A DNA stretch of 64,000 bases. It comes from PFJX01 sp964393825. Lineage in GTDB: Bacteria; Pseudomonadota; Gammaproteobacteria; Burkholderiales; Thiobacillaceae. The notes beneath the pieces were generated by a model, which worked only from the letters and a program-made list of their open reading frames with translations, searched no databases and was not told the origin of the DNA. The number at the start of each line of letters is the position of its first letter. Positions within the stretch are counted from its first letter, which is position 1. The DNA is taken from positions 1 to 64,000 of the forward strand of contig CAYMUY010000007.1 of the NCBI GenBank assembly GCA_964393825.1, given 5' to 3'. Shown here piece by piece: positions 21,306-30,102 of the stretch. Made by a program: the position numbers and the translations under genes.

Positions 21306-22502
21306 CTATTGGTCGCGGTGCCTGCGAAACGTGGTCAGCAGGGCCAGGTCGTAGACGATCTTGAGGATGCCACAGGCGATCAGTGGCGTGGCAAGCCACC
21401 CGGCAGCGAACAGGGCGCCGCCGAGAGAGGGGCTCAAGGCGGCTGCCAGACTGCGCGGTACCGAGGTGAAGCTTGCCGCGGCGGCGCGTTCCGCGGGAGT
21501 GACCATGGCCATGACGAAGGCGCTGCGGGTGGGGACGTCCATCTGCGAGAGCAGGGCGCGCGCCAGCAGGAAGCCCAGCGCCAGCGGCAGGCTTGGGGCG
21601 AAGGCGGCGAGGATGAGGAAGAGGCTGGAGGGAATGTGGGTGAACACCATGGTGTTCAGCAGGCCGATGCTTTTCGCCACCCAGGGCGCGGCCAGTTGCG
21701 AGGCGGCGGTGAGCAGCCCGGCCCAGAAGAAGAATGCGCCGGCGGCGGCAAGCGAGAGGCCGAAGCGCTGGAACAGCCAGAGTGACATGAGCGCGTTGAC
21801 CACCAGACCGCCGGCGAAGGCATCCAGGGAAAACAACGCGGCCAGTTGCAGCACGATGCCGCGCGAGGGGCCGAGCGGAGCGGGTGGTGCGGGGCGCGCG
21901 TGCGGCGACGGTTCCGGCAGGCTTCGATAGAGCAGCCAGACCACGCAGCCGATGCCGGCGTAAAGCACGAACATGGCGCGCAGGGCGGTGAGGTGATCTA
22001 CCCCCAGGCTCGTCAGCCAGTCCGGCACGCCGGCGGCCAATGCCCCGAATGCGGCGAACAGGGCGCCGGTGAGGCTGTAGCGGGCAAAGAGAGATGTGCG
22101 TGTGTTGCCTTCGGCGGCTTCGGCGAGGCGCGCGTGTTCCAGCGGCAGAAACACGCTGACATCGCCGGAGCTGGGGTTGAGCGTGCCGATGAAGGCGATC
22201 AGCAACAGTGGCCAGAAGCCATCGAGGCCGGCGAAGAACAGGCCGGTGGCCGTCATCAGCAGCGCCGCGCCGAGCAGCAGGTGGCGATGATGGACGTGGT
22301 GGCCCCAGGCGCCAACAGCCAGGGTGGCGAAGGCGGAACCGAGCAGGGTGGTGGTGCTGAGCACGCCGACCTGCCAGGTGCCCATGCCCAGGGCCAGCAG
22401 ATAGGCCGGCAGCAGCACCGCGACATAGCCATCGCCCAGGGCGCGGGCGATGATCAGGAAACGCGCCTCGGGGGCGACGCCGGGCGGGAGGATCATGGGC
22501 AT
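21306..22502 (-). CDS. MFS transporter at the end of the chr cluster
   Basis: The 398-residue protein has about twelve hydrophobic segments and an MFS pattern (LLPAYLLALGMGTWQVGVLS near 30, a loop of charged residues in the centre). Substrate unknown. It is 49 bp downstream of the rhodanese gene on the same strand, so it may belong with chrB-chrA-rhodanese. MFS genes do accompany chromate resistance clusters, but the exact role is not established. Its 3' end faces the GGDEF gene with only 21 bp between the stops and no visible terminator. Confidence 0.8.
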   Translation of the reverse strand: MPMILPPGVAPEARFLIIARALGDGYVAVLLPAYLLALGMGTWQVGVLSTTTLLGSAFATLAVGAWGHHVHHRHLLLGAALLMTATGLFFAGLDGFWPLLLIAFIGTLNPSSGDVSVFLPLEHARLAEAAEGNTRTSLFARYSLTGALFAAFGALAAGVPDWLTSLGVDHLTALRAMFVLYAGIGCVVWLLYRSLPEPSPHARPAPPAPLGPSRGIVLQLAALFSLDAFAGGLVVNALMSLWLFQRFGLSLAAAGAFFFWAGLLTAASQLAAPWVAKSIGLLNTMVFTHIPSSLFLILAAFAPSLPLALGFLLARALLSQMDVPTRSAFVMAMVTPAERAAAASFTSVPRSLAAALSPSLGGALFAAGWLATPLIACGILKIVYDLALLTTFRRHRDQ

Positions 22503-22551
22503 CGCCCGATAGCGACGGCTGCCTGTCTACTCGGGCAATAGCTGCCGGCGC

Positions 22552-22866
22552 TTACTTGCCGACTACTGCGCCACCCGCCGCTTTCCAGCCTTCGATGCCG
22601 CCTTCGATGAAGCGGGCGTTCAACCCCCTGCCCTGGAGTGCGTCGACCACGCTGTTGGAGACCGCGCCGCCGCGTACGCAGTAGAGGACGATCTCCTGGT
22701 CTTGCGGCAGGCCGTCGGCCCAGGCTTCGAGCTTTTCCGGGTCTTTCCAGTGGGCCCCGGCCAGTTGCTCGGTGGCGGCGTGGTGGTCGCCGACCCGGCG
22801 CACGTCGAGAACAAATTTCCCGGCGAGTTCACTTTTCAGGGTGTCGGGTTTGATGCTGCGATCCAT
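22552..22866 (-). CDS. rhodanese-domain sulfurtransferase in the chr cluster
   Basis: The 104-residue single rhodanese domain has LAGKFVLDVRRVGDHHAATE near residue 13, the active-site loop LYCVRGGAVS with Cys near 65 and the C-terminal FIEGGIEGWKAAGG. It could transfer sulfane sulfur or bind thiol/metal species. It begins 2 bp after the chrA stop. The long open frame upstream is a shadow within chrA; the ATG at 22866 starts the homology. A link to chromate stress is suggested by position only. Confidence 0.85.
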   Translation of the reverse strand: MDRSIKPDTLKSELAGKFVLDVRRVGDHHAATEQLAGAHWKDPEKLEAWADGLPQDQEIVLYCVRGGAVSNSVVDALQGRGLNARFIEGGIEGWKAAGGAVVGK

Positions 22867-22868
22867 GT

Positions 22869-24200
22869 TCAGGCTCCAATGATGAGGGTGTAAACCAGGC
22901 CCACTACCGCGCAGGCGGCGATGACCCGCATGATGTCCTGTTTGTATTTCCACAGCGCCAGGAAGGCGGCCACGGACATGAGGGCGTAGAACCACTCGAA
23001 GCCGCCCGCGAAGCCGGTCGGCCAGAGGACGTGGTAGCCGAAGAACAGCGCCAGGTTGAGCACCACGCCGACCACGGCGGCGGTGATGCCGGTGAGTGGA
23101 GCGGTGAACTTGAGGTCGCCGTGGGTGGCTTCCACCAGCGGGCCGCCAGCAAGGATGAACAGGTAGCCGGGCAGGAAGGTGAAGAAGGTGGCGACCGAGG
23201 CGCCGGCAAACCCGGCCAGCAGCAGGTTGTCCGGCCCGAAAATTTCCTTGCTCCAGCCGCCGATGAAGCCAACGAAGGCGACCACCATGATGAGCGGGCC
23301 GGGCGTGGTTTCGCCCAGCGCCAGGCCGTCGATCATCTGCGGGCCGGTCAGCCATTGGTAGTGCTCGACGCCACCCTGATAGACGTAAGGCAGCACGGCA
23401 TAGGCGCCGCCGAAGGTGACCAGGGCCGCCTTGGTGAAGAATTCGCCCATGTCCTTCAGCACTGGCACACCCAGGGTGGCCCAGAGGCCGACGGCCCAGA
23501 CCGCGAGAAAGGCGAGGGTCATGAGGATCAGGCGCGAGGCCTTGAACTTCGCGTGTTCCGGTGGTGGCGTGTCGTCGTCGATCAGCGCCGGACCGTAGGC
23601 TTTGTTCGATGCGCCGTGGCCGCCGCCGACCTTGAAGATGTCGGGGGCGAGTTTGCTGCCGATGAAACCGAGCACACCGGCGGTCAGCACGATGATGGGG
23701 AAGGGGATTTTCAAAGCGAAGATGGCGACAAACGAGGCCGCCGCGAATCCCCACAGCACCTTGTTCTTCAGCGCGCGCGAGCCGATGCGCCAGGCCGCGA
23801 AGACGACGATGGCGACCACGGCGGGCTTGATGCCGGCGAACACGCCCTGGACGAATTGCACATCACCATAGGCGAGATAGACGTAGGTCAGCGCCGAGAG
23901 GATGAACAGCGAGGGCAGCACGAACAGGGTGCCGGCGATGATGCCGCCCCAGGTGCGGTGCAGCAGCCAGCCGATGTAGATGGCGAGCTGTTGTGCCTCC
24001 GGGCCGGGCAGCACCATGGCGTAGTTGAGCGCGTGCAGGAAGCGGCGCTCGGAGATCCAGCGGCGTTTCTCCACCAGTTCCTGATGCATCATGGAAATCT
24101 GCCCGGCGGGGCCGCCGAAACTGATGAAGCCGAGTTTCAGCCAGTAGACGAAGGCTTCCCAGAAGCCGGGCTGGGCGGGACGTTGCATGTTCTCGTTCAT
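22869..24200 (-). CDS. chrA: chromate transporter ChrA, two-domain form
   Basis: The 443-residue inner-membrane CHR-family protein has two homologous halves. The first has YWLKLGFISFGGPAGQISMM, LNYAMVLPGPEAQQLAIYIG and the second a shorter FFTKAALVTFGGAYAVLPY and LALGETTPGPLIM. Long-chain ChrA proteins export chromate using the proton gradient. The ATG at 24200 overlaps the chrB stop (ATGA), so both are translationally linked. Confidence 0.93.
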   Translation of the reverse strand: MNENMQRPAQPGFWEAFVYWLKLGFISFGGPAGQISMMHQELVEKRRWISERRFLHALNYAMVLPGPEAQQLAIYIGWLLHRTWGGIIAGTLFVLPSLFILSALTYVYLAYGDVQFVQGVFAGIKPAVVAIVVFAAWRIGSRALKNKVLWGFAAASFVAIFALKIPFPIIVLTAGVLGFIGSKLAPDIFKVGGGHGASNKAYGPALIDDDTPPPEHAKFKASRLILMTLAFLAVWAVGLWATLGVPVLKDMGEFFTKAALVTFGGAYAVLPYVYQGGVEHYQWLTGPQMIDGLALGETTPGPLIMVVAFVGFIGGWSKEIFGPDNLLLAGFAGASVATFFTFLPGYLFILAGGPLVEATHGDLKFTAPLTGITAAVVGVVLNLALFFGYHVLWPTGFAGGFEWFYALMSVAAFLALWKYKQDIMRVIAACAVVGLVYTLIIGA

Positions 24201-25147
24201 TGGGCGGCTGCGCTTTGTTGGTAATGGAGGTAGAGAAAATCGAATGTCTGGCTGGCGGCGCTCAGCAGGGCATCGTCATCGGCCAGGCTGGCACGCATGC
24301 CGGCGAGCAGGGTTTCCAGGCCGGCGGCCTCGGCCACCGGCAGGCCGCCGGCATCGAGAAAATGCACCACCTCGGCCAGCTTGTTGAGGGCGGCATCATG
24401 TTCCAGGCCGAAGCTGGCCATGAGCGTCTCGAAACTCACGCGGGTTTTTTGTCCCTCACCGGTATGCGTGAAGGCTGCACCGTCGAAATCGAAGCCCAGG
24501 GCGTCGGCGGGGCAGTCGGCGGGGCGGGCGAGCCAGAGAAACCGTGCCTGCCGGTCGATGAAGCGGTGGATCAGCCAGGCCGAGGCGAGGCGATCCACCC
24601 AGGGCCGGGCGCGGGTGGCCCAGAGACGCCCCTGGAAAGCGCTGGCGTCGAGTGACTCGATCTCGTCCTGGCGCGGCGTCGGCTCGCCCGGGGACAGCCG
24701 GGTGTGGAGATGCTGCTCCAGCTCATTCAGCTGCGCGAGGACCTGCCGTTTTGCTTCGCCAGGGAAGAAATCGATGGTGACCAGCGCATTGAATTGCTTG
24801 CGCAACTTGCGCGCGAGGCGGGCGAGGTCGGGTGTCGCCGCCGCCGCCACGACATCGAGGCCTTGCTGGATATCCGCTGCGAGGCGCTGGTACTCCCCGG
24901 TGCGATCGAACAGCGTTGCGAAGGAGGCTTCCATGGCTTCGGTCATGAGCAGCCAGGCCTGGCCGCCCGCGGTATCGATGGACTCCGCCACCTCGGCGAA
25001 CATGGCCTGGTGTGTCTCGCCCTCCGGGAGCAGGTAGACACCATCGCGCAAGGATGCGGCACCGGTCCCCTTCAAGGCGCGCCACGCTCGCATCCTGGCC
25101 GAGGCATTTTCAGTGGGGAGCGAGAGAATAAGTAGCAACCATTTCAT
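24197..25147 (-). CDS. chrB: chromate resistance protein ChrB
   Basis: The 316-residue protein has the ChrB N-terminal domain (MKWLLLILSLPTENASARMR, then SLRDGVYLLP) and a C-terminal Chrome_resist domain (WATRARPWVDRLASAWLIHR, FDFDGAAFTHTG). ChrB homologues are chromate-responsive regulators of chrA. Start 25147 was chosen by homology; the open frame goes 46 codons further without similarity. Upstream there is a short dyad at 25152-25165. No obvious ribosome site precedes the ATG. Confidence 0.9.
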   Translation of the reverse strand: MKWLLLILSLPTENASARMRAWRALKGTGAASLRDGVYLLPEGETHQAMFAEVAESIDTAGGQAWLLMTEAMEASFATLFDRTGEYQRLAADIQQGLDVVAAAATPDLARLARKLRKQFNALVTIDFFPGEAKRQVLAQLNELEQHLHTRLSPGEPTPRQDEIESLDASAFQGRLWATRARPWVDRLASAWLIHRFIDRQARFLWLARPADCPADALGFDFDGAAFTHTGEGQKTRVSFETLMASFGLEHDAALNKLAEVVHFLDAGGLPVAEAAGLETLLAGMRASLADDDALLSAASQTFDFLYLHYQQSAAAQ

Positions 25148-25151
25148 GGTG

Positions 25152-25165
25152 GTAGAGATTACTAC
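25152..25165 (-). promoter_or_regulatory. 14-bp dyad before chrB
   Basis: GTAG(AGATTA)CTAC is a short inverted repeat directly upstream of the chrB ATG in an AT-rich stretch (25150-25180). It is in the right place for an operator of the ChrB regulator. Short dyads are common by chance, so the call is tentative. Confidence 0.35.
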
Positions 25166-25280
25166 ACAAATAATGTCTATGCCTGTCTCGTCATGTGCCG
25201 GGAAGGCGGAGCGGTGTGGGTGTTCGCGTTTGCGCCCGTCACCCGGGCCGGGTGGCGGGCGACGCAAAGCCGACGATCCA

Positions 25281-25306
25281 AACAAAACAGCCCCGGCTGG
25301 GGCTGT
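25281..25306 (-). terminator. rho-independent terminator after the HDOD gene
   Basis: On the minus strand an 8-bp perfect stem ACAGCCCC/GGGGCTGT with a 4-base loop is followed by TTTTGTTT. It lies 34 bp after the HDOD stop (25340) and is the only clear terminator seen downstream of rpsB-tsf for this long minus-strand run. It also separates the run from chrB. Confidence 0.85.
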
Positions 25307-25339
25307 GTGCGCGTGTGACCGGCATGGCCGGATCGAAAA

Positions 25340-26854
25340 CTATTTGAGTTTGCCCAGGCCTCGCGCCGCCTGCAGGCAGAGCATCTTGAAATCAGTGTAG
25401 GTGAGCGGGTCGAGACCACACTCGCCGTGGCCGCGATCGGCATAGATGAGTCCGTAGGGCTTGCCGGCGACATGCAGGCTCATGGCGAAGAAACTGCCCG
25501 ATCCGATCATCTCCTGCTGTGCGGGGAGCAACATCGGCCAGAGTTTGTCGCGGTTGCCTTCATTCAGCCAGACGCCCTGCATCTTGCCCATGAGTTGACC
25601 GAACAGGTCGCGGGCACCGAGATCGATGCTGAAATGGCGTAGCGGGTCTCCGGACGGGATGCCGAGGGTGAAACGGGATTTCACATGCTTGCCGTCCGGG
25701 GTGACCATCGCGAACAGGATGCGGCTGAGACCCAGGCCGCTGTGCAGCCCCTTCAGGATGTGCGCGGACATCTGGTTGAGGTTCAGCGTGCCGTCGAGGT
25801 GGCCCTCGATATTTTCCAGGGCTTCCCGCAGGATCTGTTTGTCCGGCATCGGACAGACGGTATGGGGGGGGGCCTCCTCTGCTGCCTCGGGTTTCGCCGC
25901 CGGCCGGGGCGGGGTGGGTATGGCCGGCGCGACCGGTTTCGCCGTCGCGGGTTTTGCCTCTTCCCCGTCGTCATCGGGCTCGGCCGGCCAGTCACCCGGC
26001 AGCATGGGAACCCAGACGCCGGCGCCGGGCACGCCGATCCAGGGCGCGGCGCGTTCGGCCCGGGTGGCATTGCCGTGGACGGTGGCGATCACAGTCTCCA
26101 CCGGCATGTTCTCGATGCCGGCCAGGGCCAGGTAATCGCCAAGCAGGGCTTCATCCCACCAGCCCCGCTGCATGCGTGCGGCGATGTCGAAGATGGCATT
26201 GAGGATGGTCTGGCGCGGCTTGTCCGCCCGTTCGGGGTCGAGCAGGTCCCGCAGGTGGTCGGGCACCATCCAGCTTTCCAGCAGCGCCGGGCGCAATTGG
26301 GCGAGGCTGAGGCCGAGGACCTGCTGTTCCGCTTCCAGTGCCGGCAGGCGGCGCCCAAGGCGGATCAGGCGCAAGGCTTCGGCGGGCGCGCGCAGCAGCA
26401 ACAGGTATTCCGGGACGGCATGGAGGAGGGCGGCGACCTGGACTTCCTCGGCACGCACGTCGCTGTGCAGCACGGCGAAATCGCGCGCCTGCCAGGCGGT
26501 GTGATGGGCGCGGCGGGTCAGCGCGCGGATCGCGGCCAGACGTTTGCTATCGTGGGCAAATTGGCTCTCTTCCAGGACCGGGAACTGGCGGGCCTCATCC
26601 AGGTAGCGACTGATGCCCAGCATCATCAGGCCGCCTTCCACGGTACTGACCTCGCTGCCCATGCGGCTGCCGCGATGGTTCGCGGCGTAGATCAGGTGCA
26701 GCGTGGCGAGCGGGTCGGCGAGGATGGTCTGGGCGATTTCGCGGGCGGTGATTTCCTCGGCGCGGCGCCGTTGTTCCGCCAGGATTTCGCGGGTATGGGC
26801 GAACACCGGCAGGGGACCGGGTTTGAGTCGTTCGAGCCAGTCGTTCAGGGTCAT
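25340..26854 (-). CDS. HDOD protein with C-terminal GAF-like domain
   Basis: The 504-residue protein has an HDOD-like helical region at about 10-230 (EITAREIAQTILADPLATL, TVEGGLMMLGISRYLDEAR), a Pro/Ala-rich linker at about 335-380, and a C-terminal alpha/beta domain at about 385-500. The end (SFFAMSLHVAGKPYGLIYAD) resembles GAF folds. Its ATG overlaps the stop of the methyltransferase gene (ATGA), making motA-motB-methyltransferase-HDOD one unit. A role in motility or surface signalling is inference. A terminator follows. Confidence 0.8.
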   Translation of the reverse strand: MTLNDWLERLKPGPLPVFAHTREILAEQRRRAEEITAREIAQTILADPLATLHLIYAANHRGSRMGSEVSTVEGGLMMLGISRYLDEARQFPVLEESQFAHDSKRLAAIRALTRRAHHTAWQARDFAVLHSDVRAEEVQVAALLHAVPEYLLLLRAPAEALRLIRLGRRLPALEAEQQVLGLSLAQLRPALLESWMVPDHLRDLLDPERADKPRQTILNAIFDIAARMQRGWWDEALLGDYLALAGIENMPVETVIATVHGNATRAERAAPWIGVPGAGVWVPMLPGDWPAEPDDDGEEAKPATAKPVAPAIPTPPRPAAKPEAAEEAPPHTVCPMPDKQILREALENIEGHLDGTLNLNQMSAHILKGLHSGLGLSRILFAMVTPDGKHVKSRFTLGIPSGDPLRHFSIDLGARDLFGQLMGKMQGVWLNEGNRDKLWPMLLPAQQEMIGSGSFFAMSLHVAGKPYGLIYADRGHGECGLDPLTYTDFKMLCLQAARGLGKLK

Positions 26855-27627
26855 CGCATTCGCCAGATCAGGAGCCGTGCATGGGAAAGATCGTTGAGTT
26901 CGACCACTTCGTCCGGCTCGACGCCGGGTACGCCGAAGGTGTTGCTGATGAACAGGCTGCCCGGCTGCATCTCGGCGCGGGCTTTCTCCCACAGGCGCGG
27001 CATCGGGGCGGGGGAGAGATAGGCATAGACCACGTCGTGGCCGGAGAGATCAGTGTCCCAGAGGTTGCCGAGGCGGACACGGGCGCGGCCAAGGAGGCGC
27101 AGGCGCGCGATCAGCCAGTTGAGCGGGGCTGCTTCGACACCTTCCAGGCGGCTGTCCGGGCGCAGACGGTTGAGCCGGGCGAGCGGGCCGCCCAGGCCGC
27201 AGCCGAGGTCGAGCAGGCGCGCGTTTTCGGGAAGGTTGGCGGCCAGTGCTTCGGCCGCGCGTGGGCTGGAGAGGTAGAGCGGCACCCGGGTGCGGACGGC
27301 GCCCAGCGAGGTCAGGGCGAGCAGGAGGAAGCCGGCGAGAAACCACAGGGGGTCGATGTCGATGCCGAGCGCGAGCCAGAGCAGGAGCGGAAACACCTGG
27401 TTGATCAGTTGCCACCAGGAGGGCAGGCCCAGCCAGCGGCTGAGCAGGGCGGCGCCGAGGCCGGCCAGCGCCAGCCAGGCGGGCAGGGGCAGGCCGGAAC
27501 CGGTTTCCCGCAGGCCGATCGCGATCGCGGCCATCGCCAAGAGCGCGGTGACTTGCGCCGCCAGTGCCAGCAGGGCGGGCGGCAGGCGCTGCGCCAGGGG
27601 GGGCGACAAGCTGTCAGTGCCCGACAT
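26851..27627 (-). CDS. membrane-anchored class I SAM-dependent methyltransferase
   Basis: The 258-residue protein has about four hydrophobic helices in residues 15-112 and then a SAM-binding core (LLDLGCGLGGPLARLN at about 138-153, LEGVEAAPLNWLIA near 165, and YAYLSPAPMPRLWEKARAEM near 205). The target is unknown; a membrane-bound or lipid substrate is plausible. The ATG lies inside the 3' end of motB (14-bp overlap), and its stop overlaps the HDOD start. I know of no established motor-linked methyltransferase of this type. Confidence 0.8.
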   Translation of the reverse strand: MSGTDSLSPPLAQRLPPALLALAAQVTALLAMAAIAIGLRETGSGLPLPAWLALAGLGAALLSRWLGLPSWWQLINQVFPLLLWLALGIDIDPLWFLAGFLLLALTSLGAVRTRVPLYLSSPRAAEALAANLPENARLLDLGCGLGGPLARLNRLRPDSRLEGVEAAPLNWLIARLRLLGRARVRLGNLWDTDLSGHDVVYAYLSPAPMPRLWEKARAEMQPGSLFISNTFGVPGVEPDEVVELNDLSHARLLIWRMR

Positions 27628-28534
27628 TCAGTTTATCGGCCACCTCCTGGGCTGTCTCCGCTTCGATCTGGCGGGACTCCTTGGTGATGGCTTCCTCCGC
27701 TTTCTTGTTCATGACGACGATGGAGATGCGGCGGTTGACCGGAGCGTTGGGGTCGTCCTTGTCGAAGGGGATGGCCGAGCCCAGGCCGACCACGCGCAGG
27801 ACCTTGCCTTCCTGCAGGCCGCCTGCGACCAGTTCACGCCGCGATGCGTTGGCGCGGTCGGCGGAGAGTTCCCAGTTGCTGTATCCGGCCTCGCCGCCGT
27901 AGTAGGGGATGGCGTCGGTGTGGCCGGAGAGGCTGATGCGATTGGGGACGGCGTTCAGGGTGCGGCCGATTTCACGCAGGATGTCACGGGTATAGGCCTT
28001 CATCACCGCGCCGCCGGAGTCGAACATGGGACGGTTCTGGTCGTCGATGATCTGGATGCGCAAGCCTTCGCTGGTGATGTCTATCTTCATCTGTTTCTTG
28101 AACTGCGACATCTTGGCGTTGCTGGCGATGGCTTTTTCCAGGCTCGCCTTGAGGTTCTCCAGGCGTTCGGCTTCCTGCTTGGCGGTTTCACGGTTGGCTT
28201 CGAGGTTGATGGTCTTCTTGCCTTCCACCTCGCCCGACTTAACCTGGCCGGCACGGCGGGTGAGGTCGGTGCCGCCGCCCTTGATGATGCTGGAGGCATC
28301 GCCCGAACCTTCGCCGCCGGCGAGGGCGACTTTCAACGGGGTCTTGAAGTATTGCGCGATGCCTTCCATTTGCGCCTTGGTGGTCGAGCCGAGCAGCCAC
28401 ATGAGCAGGAAGAAGGCCATCATCGCGGTCACGAAGTCCGCATAGGCGATTTTCCAGGCGCCGCCGCTGTGGCCGCCGCCGCTGATCTTCTTGATCCGCT
28501 TGATGACGATTGGGCGTTGGGTGTCGTCAGCCAT
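27614..28534 (-). CDS. motB: flagellar motor stator protein MotB
   Basis: The 306-residue protein has an N-terminal GGAWKIAYADFVTAMMAFFL segment that holds the proton-accepting aspartate in its single TM (about 20-45). A periplasmic plug/linker follows, and a C-terminal OmpA-like peptidoglycan-binding domain (LSGHTDAIPYYG near 212). With MotA it forms the proton-driven stator. It lies 39 bp after motA and overlaps the methyltransferase gene by 14 bp. Confidence 0.95.
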   Translation of the reverse strand: MADDTQRPIVIKRIKKISGGGHSGGAWKIAYADFVTAMMAFFLLMWLLGSTTKAQMEGIAQYFKTPLKVALAGGEGSGDASSIIKGGGTDLTRRAGQVKSGEVEGKKTINLEANRETAKQEAERLENLKASLEKAIASNAKMSQFKKQMKIDITSEGLRIQIIDDQNRPMFDSGGAVMKAYTRDILREIGRTLNAVPNRISLSGHTDAIPYYGGEAGYSNWELSADRANASRRELVAGGLQEGKVLRVVGLGSAIPFDKDDPNAPVNRRISIVVMNKKAEEAITKESRQIEAETAQEVADKLNVGH

Positions 28535-28573
28535 CCCGCTCTCCGTTCAGAAATCCAGGGTTCCGATCGTGCA

Positions 28574-29434
28574 TCACTTGCCCTTGCGCGCCTTGAGGTC
28601 TTCTTCCATCTCGCGGAAGGACGGGCGTTCGGTGGAGAACAGCACCTTGCGGCCGAATTCGACGCAGGTCTGGGGCGCGAAGCCGTTGAGGGAAGCGAGC
28701 AGGACGACCTTGACCACCTGGTAGACCTTGCCGGCCTCGGCGGCCTTGGTCTCCAGCACCGAGACCAGCGGCGCGAAGAAACCGTAGGAGATCAAAATAC
28801 CGAGGAAGGTGCCGACCAGCGCGTGGCCGATCAGGATGCCGAGCTCGGATGGCGGCAGGTGCAGGGACTCCATGGTGTGCACCACGCCCATCACCGCGGC
28901 GACGATACCGAAGGCCGGGGTGGCGTCCGCCAGTTTGCCCACCGCGTGGGCGGGATGCAGTTCCTCGTGGTGATGGGTTTCGATCTCGTTGTCCATCAGT
29001 GTCTCGATTTCCATCGCGTTGAGGTTGCCACCCACCATCATGCGCAGGTAGTCAGTGATGAAATCGACCAGATGGTGGTCGGCGAGAATGGCGGGGTACT
29101 TGCCGAAGATCGGACTTTTCTCGGGCTCCTCGACATCGCCTTCCAGCGACATCAGGCCTTCCTTGCGCACCTTGGCGAGCAGTTCGAACAGCAGGCCCAG
29201 GACATCCATGTAGTAGGCCTTGGAAAACTTGGAGCCCTTGAAGCAGCCGCCGAGGGCGGCGCCGGTGTGCTTGAGTGCGTGCAGCGAATTGGCGGCGACG
29301 AAGGCGCCAACGGCACCGCCCGCAATCATCAAGACTTCCAGCGGTTGCCATAAACCACCCAGATGTCCCCCGGCGAGCACATAGCCGCCGAAGATGCTGC
29401 CCATGACCACAACCCAGCCAACGATGACGAACAC
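28574..29434 (-). CDS. motA: flagellar motor stator protein MotA
   Basis: The 286-residue protein has four TM segments: two near the N-terminus (VIVGWVVVMGSIFGGYVLA, then VLMIAGGAVGAFVAA), a cytosolic part, then ATPAFGIVAAVMGVVHTME and ALVGTFLGILISYGFFAPLV. It conducts protons with MotB. The start is GTG at 29434, with AAGGAG nine bases upstream, immediately after the rnhB stop. This joins motAB to the end of the envelope cluster. Confidence 0.95.
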   Translation of the reverse strand: MFVIVGWVVVMGSIFGGYVLAGGHLGGLWQPLEVLMIAGGAVGAFVAANSLHALKHTGAALGGCFKGSKFSKAYYMDVLGLLFELLAKVRKEGLMSLEGDVEEPEKSPIFGKYPAILADHHLVDFITDYLRMMVGGNLNAMEIETLMDNEIETHHHEELHPAHAVGKLADATPAFGIVAAVMGVVHTMESLHLPPSELGILIGHALVGTFLGILISYGFFAPLVSVLETKAAEAGKVYQVVKVVLLASLNGFAPQTCVEFGRKVLFSTERPSFREMEEDLKARKGK

Positions 29435-29450
29435 GGTCAGGTACTCCTTT

Positions 29451-30059
29451 TCAGATCAGTTGTTTTTTGAGAATGCTTTGCACGGGACCAAAGGTTTTCC
29501 GATGCGCCGGACAAGGGCCATATCGTTCCAGGGCGGCGAGGTGGGCCGCCGTAGGGTAGCCGGCGTGGCGGTCGAAACCATACACGGGATACCTATCGGC
29601 AAGTTCGCGTAGAACTTTATCTCTTTCTGTCTTGGCGAGGATGGACGCCGCGGAAATGGCCGGCTCCAGCGCGTCCCCCTTGACGATGGCGCGCGCGGGG
29701 ATGGGCAAGTCGGGGCAGCGGTTGCCGTCGATCAGGGCGGCTTCCGCCGCCGGCACCAGCGCCAGCACGGCACGGCGCATGGCCAGCATGCTGGCGTGGA
29801 GGATGTTGAGGCGGTCGATCTCTTCTTCATCAGCGGCGGCGATGGCCCAGGCCAGGGCATGGGCCTTGATCGCTTCGGCGAGCACTTCGCGGCGCGCGGC
29901 GCTGAGTTTCTTCGAGTCCTTCAGGCCGCTGATCGGGCGCGCCGGATCGAGGATGACGGCGGCGGCATAGACCGGTCCCGCCAGCGGGCCCCGTCCGGCC
30001 TCGTCGACACCGCAGACGTAACGGGAGGTAAAGCACACATCGTGAGGCGACGGGGTCAT
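29451..30059 (-). CDS. rnhB: ribonuclease HII
   Basis: The 202-residue nuclease removes RNA from RNA/DNA hybrids and misincorporated ribonucleotides. The active-site stretch GVDEAGRGPLAGP has Asp19-Glu20. DSKKLS near 48 and DGNRCPDLP near 120 follow the family, and a conserved YG.DRHAGY-like segment is near 175. The ATG at 30059 has GGAG about 9 bases upstream; the open frame extends into lpxB, but the upstream residues do not resemble RNase HII. It follows lpxB by 43 bp and leads into motA. Confidence 0.95.
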   Translation of the reverse strand: MTPSPHDVCFTSRYVCGVDEAGRGPLAGPVYAAAVILDPARPISGLKDSKKLSAARREVLAEAIKAHALAWAIAAADEEEIDRLNILHASMLAMRRAVLALVPAAEAALIDGNRCPDLPIPARAIVKGDALEPAISAASILAKTERDKVLRELADRYPVYGFDRHAGYPTAAHLAALERYGPCPAHRKTFGPVQSILKKQLI

Positions 30060-30102
30060 GCCGGAACTCCGGATGCCTGCGTGGGCTGGGGTGGGCTGCC
30101 TT

